This document shows positions 6,550 to 8,483 of a stretch of DNA of 8,483 bases, one piece after another. Below the pieces are notes generated by a model, which worked only from the letters and a program-made list of their open reading frames with translations, did no database searches and was not told the origin of the DNA. A program made the translations under genes and the position numbers. Position 1 is the first letter of the stretch; the number at the start of each line of letters is the position of its first letter. Origin of the DNA: Lachnospiraceae bacterium (GTDB taxonomy: Bacteria > Bacillota > Clostridia > Lachnospirales > Lachnospiraceae); assembly GCA_900770325.1 (NCBI GenBank), contig CAAGKE010000186.1:1-8483 (forward strand). The letters run 5' to 3'.

Positions 6550-6960
6550 ATGAGTAATATTCAGCCGGCAGTGAAGCGCGAGACAAAGCGGATCGCGGTC
6601 TTTACAGTGATTGGAGTTGTGATTATGTGGGTGCTGTTCGGGATATTTCATCTGATACAGCCGGAGAGTGTTCCCTTTGATTATACCGTCTTCCTGGGAG
6701 GTATTGCAGGCGGAGCGGTGGCAGTCCTGAATTTTTTCCTGATGGGACTGACGGTACAGACGGTGGCGTCAGCTGCCGATGAGGATTCCGCCAGACTGAA
6801 GATGAAGTCCAGCTATACCCAAAGACTGATGCTGCAGATTCTGTGGATCATCCTGGCCATTGTAGTACCCTGTTTTCAGTTTGTAGCGGGCATCGCGCCT
6901 CTTCTTTTTCCAAGTCTTGGAATTAAACTCATGGCATTTCTGGGAAAGCAGCCGTCCTAA
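6550..6960 (+). CDS. atpI: ATP synthase subunit I (AtpI-like)
   Basis: This is a 136-residue membrane protein with four predicted helices, about residues 14-36, 45-68, 91-111 and 112-131, joined by a polar loop (SAADEDSARLKMKSSYTQR) between helices 2 and 3. Size, topology and position just before atpB fit the ATP synthase I family (PF03899), which helps assemble the c-ring in several bacteria but is not a subunit of the working enzyme. AAGGAG (6538-6543) lies 6 bases before the ATG. The basic start (KRETKRIA) is usual for this family. There is no obvious metal site. AtpI proteins are weakly conserved, so the call relies partly on gene order. Confidence 0.8.
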   Translation: MSNIQPAVKRETKRIAVFTVIGVVIMWVLFGIFHLIQPESVPFDYTVFLGGIAGGAVAVLNFFLMGLTVQTVASAADEDSARLKMKSSYTQRLMLQILWIILAIVVPCFQFVAGIAPLLFPSLGIKLMAFLGKQPS

Positions 6961-6973
6961 GAGTAAAGAAGGC

Positions 6974-7013
6974 AAAAAATCCCATCGTCTAAGACGAATT
7001 GAAATGGGTTTTT
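6974..7013 (+). terminator. Terminator- or attenuator-like hairpin between atpI and atpB
   Basis: AAAAA plus CCCAT (6975-6985, one bulged T6980) pairs with ATGGG plus TTTTT (7004-7013). The intervening bases hold a small CGTC/GACG stem (6986-6989 with 6993-6996). The right arm runs into five T residues, as in a Rho-independent terminator, though the G+C part is only CCC/GGG. It sits 14 bases after the atpI stop and 75 before the atpB start. It may reduce read-through from atpZ-atpI into the structural genes, or mark a separate start of the main operon. Confidence 0.55.
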
Positions 7014-7070
7014 GTACTGTAGCTGTGAAGGTACTGAACAGTTACAAATAAATGCATAATATTACGGGAT

Positions 7071-7080
7071 AAGGAGGTGA
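7071..7080 (+). promoter_or_regulatory. Ribosome-binding site that fixes the atpB start at 7089
   Basis: AAGGAGGTGA is a near-perfect complement of the 16S rRNA 3' end and lies 8 bases before ATG 7089. The in-frame GTG at 7077 falls inside this site and cannot be the functional start. Confidence 0.85.
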
Positions 7081-7088
7081 AAAAATAC

Positions 7089-7847
7089 ATGGAAATAGAT
7101 ATAACCGGGGCCCGGATCCTATATACCTTTCCAATTGATGTTCCTGTATTGGGAAAATTTCAGCTTACGGAGACTATTCTGGTGAGCTGGATCGTAATGC
7201 TGATTATTACCGGCCTGTGCATTTGGCTGACCCACGACCTGAAGGTGGAAAATATATCCAAAAGACAGGCGCTGGCAGAGCTGATTGTGGAAAAGGCCAA
7301 CAATTTTGTGGTGGGGAATATGGGTGAGAAGTTCCGATACATGATTCCTTTCGTATCGGCATTGTTTGCCACCAGTGTGGTTTCCAACCTGATCAGTCTG
7401 GTTGGACTTCGAAGTCCCACAGCGGATCTTTCCACAGAGGCAGCCTGGGCAGTGGTGGTATTCATCATGATCACGGCACAGAAGATTAAGACCAATGGTT
7501 TCGGTGGTTATCTGAAAGGTTTTACTACGCCCATACCGATTATGACACCGTTCAATGTGTTATCTGAACTGGCGACTCCTATTAGTATGGCGTGCCGTCA
7601 TTTTGGAAATATTCTTTCTGGTGTGGTAATCAATGGACTGATCTACGCAGCGCTGGCAGTGGCCAGTTCCGCACTGTTCGGATTGCTGCCGGGTATTGTG
7701 GGAGACGTTTTGTCACAGATCCCGTTCCTGGATGTGGGTATTCCCGCCATTATGTCGGTATATTTTGACTGGTTTTCAGGAATTATGCAGGCTTTCATTT
7801 TCTGCATGCTGACCGTCATGTATATTGCCAATGCGGCGGAAGAGTAG
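7089..7847 (+). CDS. atpB: F1Fo ATP synthase subunit a
   Basis: This is a 252-residue integral membrane protein, the stator half of the Fo ion channel. It carries ions to and from the c-ring and turns the ion gradient into rotation. Diagnostic features are the essential arginine R170 in ACRHFGNILSG (equivalent to E. coli R210), the SPTADLS motif (109-115) before a membrane helix, and the last helix GIMQAFIFCMLTVMYIANAAEE with Q234 (E. coli Q252 position). Five to six helices are visible, about 29-47, 85-105, 117-132, 155-185, 185-203 and 228-248. The length is normal for Firmicutes, slightly shorter than E. coli (271). The start at 7089 is set by AAGGAGGTGA; a 12-base upstream GTG overlaps this site and is rejected. 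The gene is 45 bases upstream of atpE in the standard B-E-F order. Confidence 0.95.
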   Translation: MEIDITGARILYTFPIDVPVLGKFQLTETILVSWIVMLIITGLCIWLTHDLKVENISKRQALAELIVEKANNFVVGNMGEKFRYMIPFVSALFATSVVSNLISLVGLRSPTADLSTEAAWAVVVFIMITAQKIKTNGFGGYLKGFTTPIPIMTPFNVLSELATPISMACRHFGNILSGVVINGLIYAALAVASSALFGLLPGIVGDVLSQIPFLDVGIPAIMSVYFDWFSGIMQAFIFCMLTVMYIANAAEE

Positions 7848-7892
7848 GAATGTTGCTAAAAATAATTTATAATTACTTAGGAGGATTGAATT

Positions 7893-8171
7893 ATGGATTT
7901 TCAGTTACTTGCAAAAGGTATTGCTTTGGCAGGATGTGCAATCGGTGCAGGATGTGCTCTGATCGCAGGTATCGGACCTGGTATTGGTGAAGGTAATGCA
8001 GTAGCAAAAGCTCTGGAAGCTATCGGCCGTCAGCCGGAATGCAAGGGTGATGTGACATCTACCATGCTGCTGGGCTGCGCTATCGCAGAGACTACCGGTA
8101 TTTACGGTTTCGTAACCGGTCTGCTGCTTATCTTTGTAGCGCCTGGTTCCTTCATGAAGTTCCTGAGCTGA
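7893..8171 (+). CDS. atpE: F1Fo ATP synthase subunit c, Na+-type two-carboxylate site
   Basis: This is a 92-residue hairpin of two membrane helices (about 8-43 and 54-88) joined by the conserved polar loop GRQPE (45-49); many copies form the rotor ring. The ion-binding carboxylate is E66 in AIAETTGIYG. Flanking T67, T68 and Y71 correspond to S66, T67 and Y70 of the Na+-coupled Ilyobacter tartaricus ring. In the first helix, E33 (GIGEGNA) stands where I. tartaricus has Q32. A second carboxylate here is the arrangement described for the Na+ ring of Fusobacterium nucleatum, so Na+ coupling is inferred. Four Cys (15, 21, 50, 62) are unusual for a subunit c. AGGAGG (7879-7884) lies 8 bases before the ATG, suiting the high expression this subunit needs. 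The length is slightly longer than the usual 70-90. Confidence 0.95.
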   Translation: MDFQLLAKGIALAGCAIGAGCALIAGIGPGIGEGNAVAKALEAIGRQPECKGDVTSTMLLGCAIAETTGIYGFVTGLLLIFVAPGSFMKFLS

Positions 8172-8198
8172 TGCCGGCAAACGACAGGTGAAAAGAAT

Positions 8199-8257
8199 GT
8201 CTGCAGAAACGGGAATGTCCCGCTGGGAAAAGGATTTCAGATGAAAATTCTGCAGAT
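8199..8257 (+). other. Structured spacer between atpE and atpF
   Basis: CTGCAGAA (8201-8208) pairs exactly with TTCTGCAG (8248-8255), extended by T8200-A8256 and G8199-T8257. Inside it, CGGGA (8210-8214) and TCCCG (8218-8222) form a short hairpin. There is no U-tract, so it is probably not a terminator. It ends just before the atpF ribosome-binding site, so it may protect the atpE transcript end or tune translation of atpF relative to the more abundant subunit c. Confidence 0.4.
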
Positions 8258-8277
8258 CAGAACAGGAGGTTACAGGC

Positions 8278-8483
8278 ATGCAGGTGCAGGAATTAGTTGG
8301 CCTTGTGCCATGGACATTCATCGCGACAATTTGCAACCTTTTTATTCAGATCTACCTGATCAAGCGTTTTCTCTTTAAGCCCATCAACAATATGCTGGAA
8401 AAGAGAAAAGAACTTGCTGATGCTCAGATCTCTGAGGCAGAGAAGGCGAAAAATGAAGCTCTGGCCATGAAGGATGAGTATGA
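8278..8483 (+). CDS. atpF: F1Fo ATP synthase subunit b (3' truncated by window edge)
   Basis: The first 68 codons are visible. ATG 8278 follows AGGAGG (8264-8269) by 8 bases. The protein starts with one membrane helix (about residues 10-28, PWTFIATICNLFIQIYLI), then the conserved basic and Pro turn KRFLFKPI, then a charged helix (MLEKRKELADAQISEAEKAKNEA) that begins the right-handed coiled-coil peripheral stalk. This is the classic subunit b layout, and the position directly after atpE agrees. Subunit b dimerises and holds F1 stationary against the rotor. The rest of the gene, and presumably atpH-A-G-D-C, continue beyond the right edge. Confidence 0.93.
   Translation, partial: MQVQELVGLVPWTFIATICNLFIQIYLIKRFLFKPINNMLEKRKELADAQISEAEKAKNEALAMKDEY

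Overview
The window looks like a chromosomal piece of an anaerobic Firmicute of class Clostridia, most likely a Lachnospiraceae-type gut bacterium. This is inferred from strong AGGAGG ribosome-binding sites, the F-type ATP synthase gene order, an MMPL transporter paired with a secreted Leu/Gly heptad-repeat protein, and a DUF4143-type ATPase tail. No 16S gene or other taxonomic marker is present, so the assignment is tentative. All recognised genes lie on the + strand.

Layout. (1) Positions 1-258 hold the C-terminal end of an AAA ATPase of the DUF4143 type; this stretch is visibly richer in A+T than the genes after it. (2) Positions 259-504 are non-coding and unusually rich in inverted repeats: a 91-base palindromic structure with an alternative pairing option, then two further tight hairpins. 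This looks like a mobile-element remnant or dispersed palindromic repeat, or a structured RNA. (3) Positions 505-6011 are a two-gene operon whose cistrons overlap at ATGA: a 702-residue two-fold-repeated MMPL/RND membrane transporter and a 1133-residue secreted protein. The secreted protein carries two long arrays of L-x-x-G heptads, split by a coiled-coil segment with nine tyrosines spaced exactly seven residues apart. (4) Positions 6012-6237 are intergenic, with a strong 13-bp hairpin likely to end the MMPL operon. (5) From 6238 to the right edge runs the start of an F1Fo ATP synthase operon: an AtpZ-like small membrane protein (TTG start), AtpI, Fo subunit a (atpB), subunit c (atpE) and the beginning of subunit b (atpF). 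A terminator-like hairpin separates atpI from atpB, and an RNA hairpin lies between atpE and atpF.

How the genes work together. In the MMPL operon, translational coupling and the domain layout suggest that the transporter, which keeps both Asp-Tyr proton-relay motifs, works with the exported repeat protein at the cell surface. The substrate is unknown. In the atp operon, AtpZ and AtpI are accessory proteins for assembly of the c-ring or ion supply, subunits a and c form the ion channel and rotor, and subunit b starts the peripheral stalk. Subunit c has two carboxylates at the ion site (E33 and E66) with T67, T68 and Y71, which points to Na+ coupling by the two-carboxylate mechanism.

The best candidates for something under-described are the MMPL/heptad-repeat pair with its tyrosine ladder, and the structured non-coding block at 285-458.
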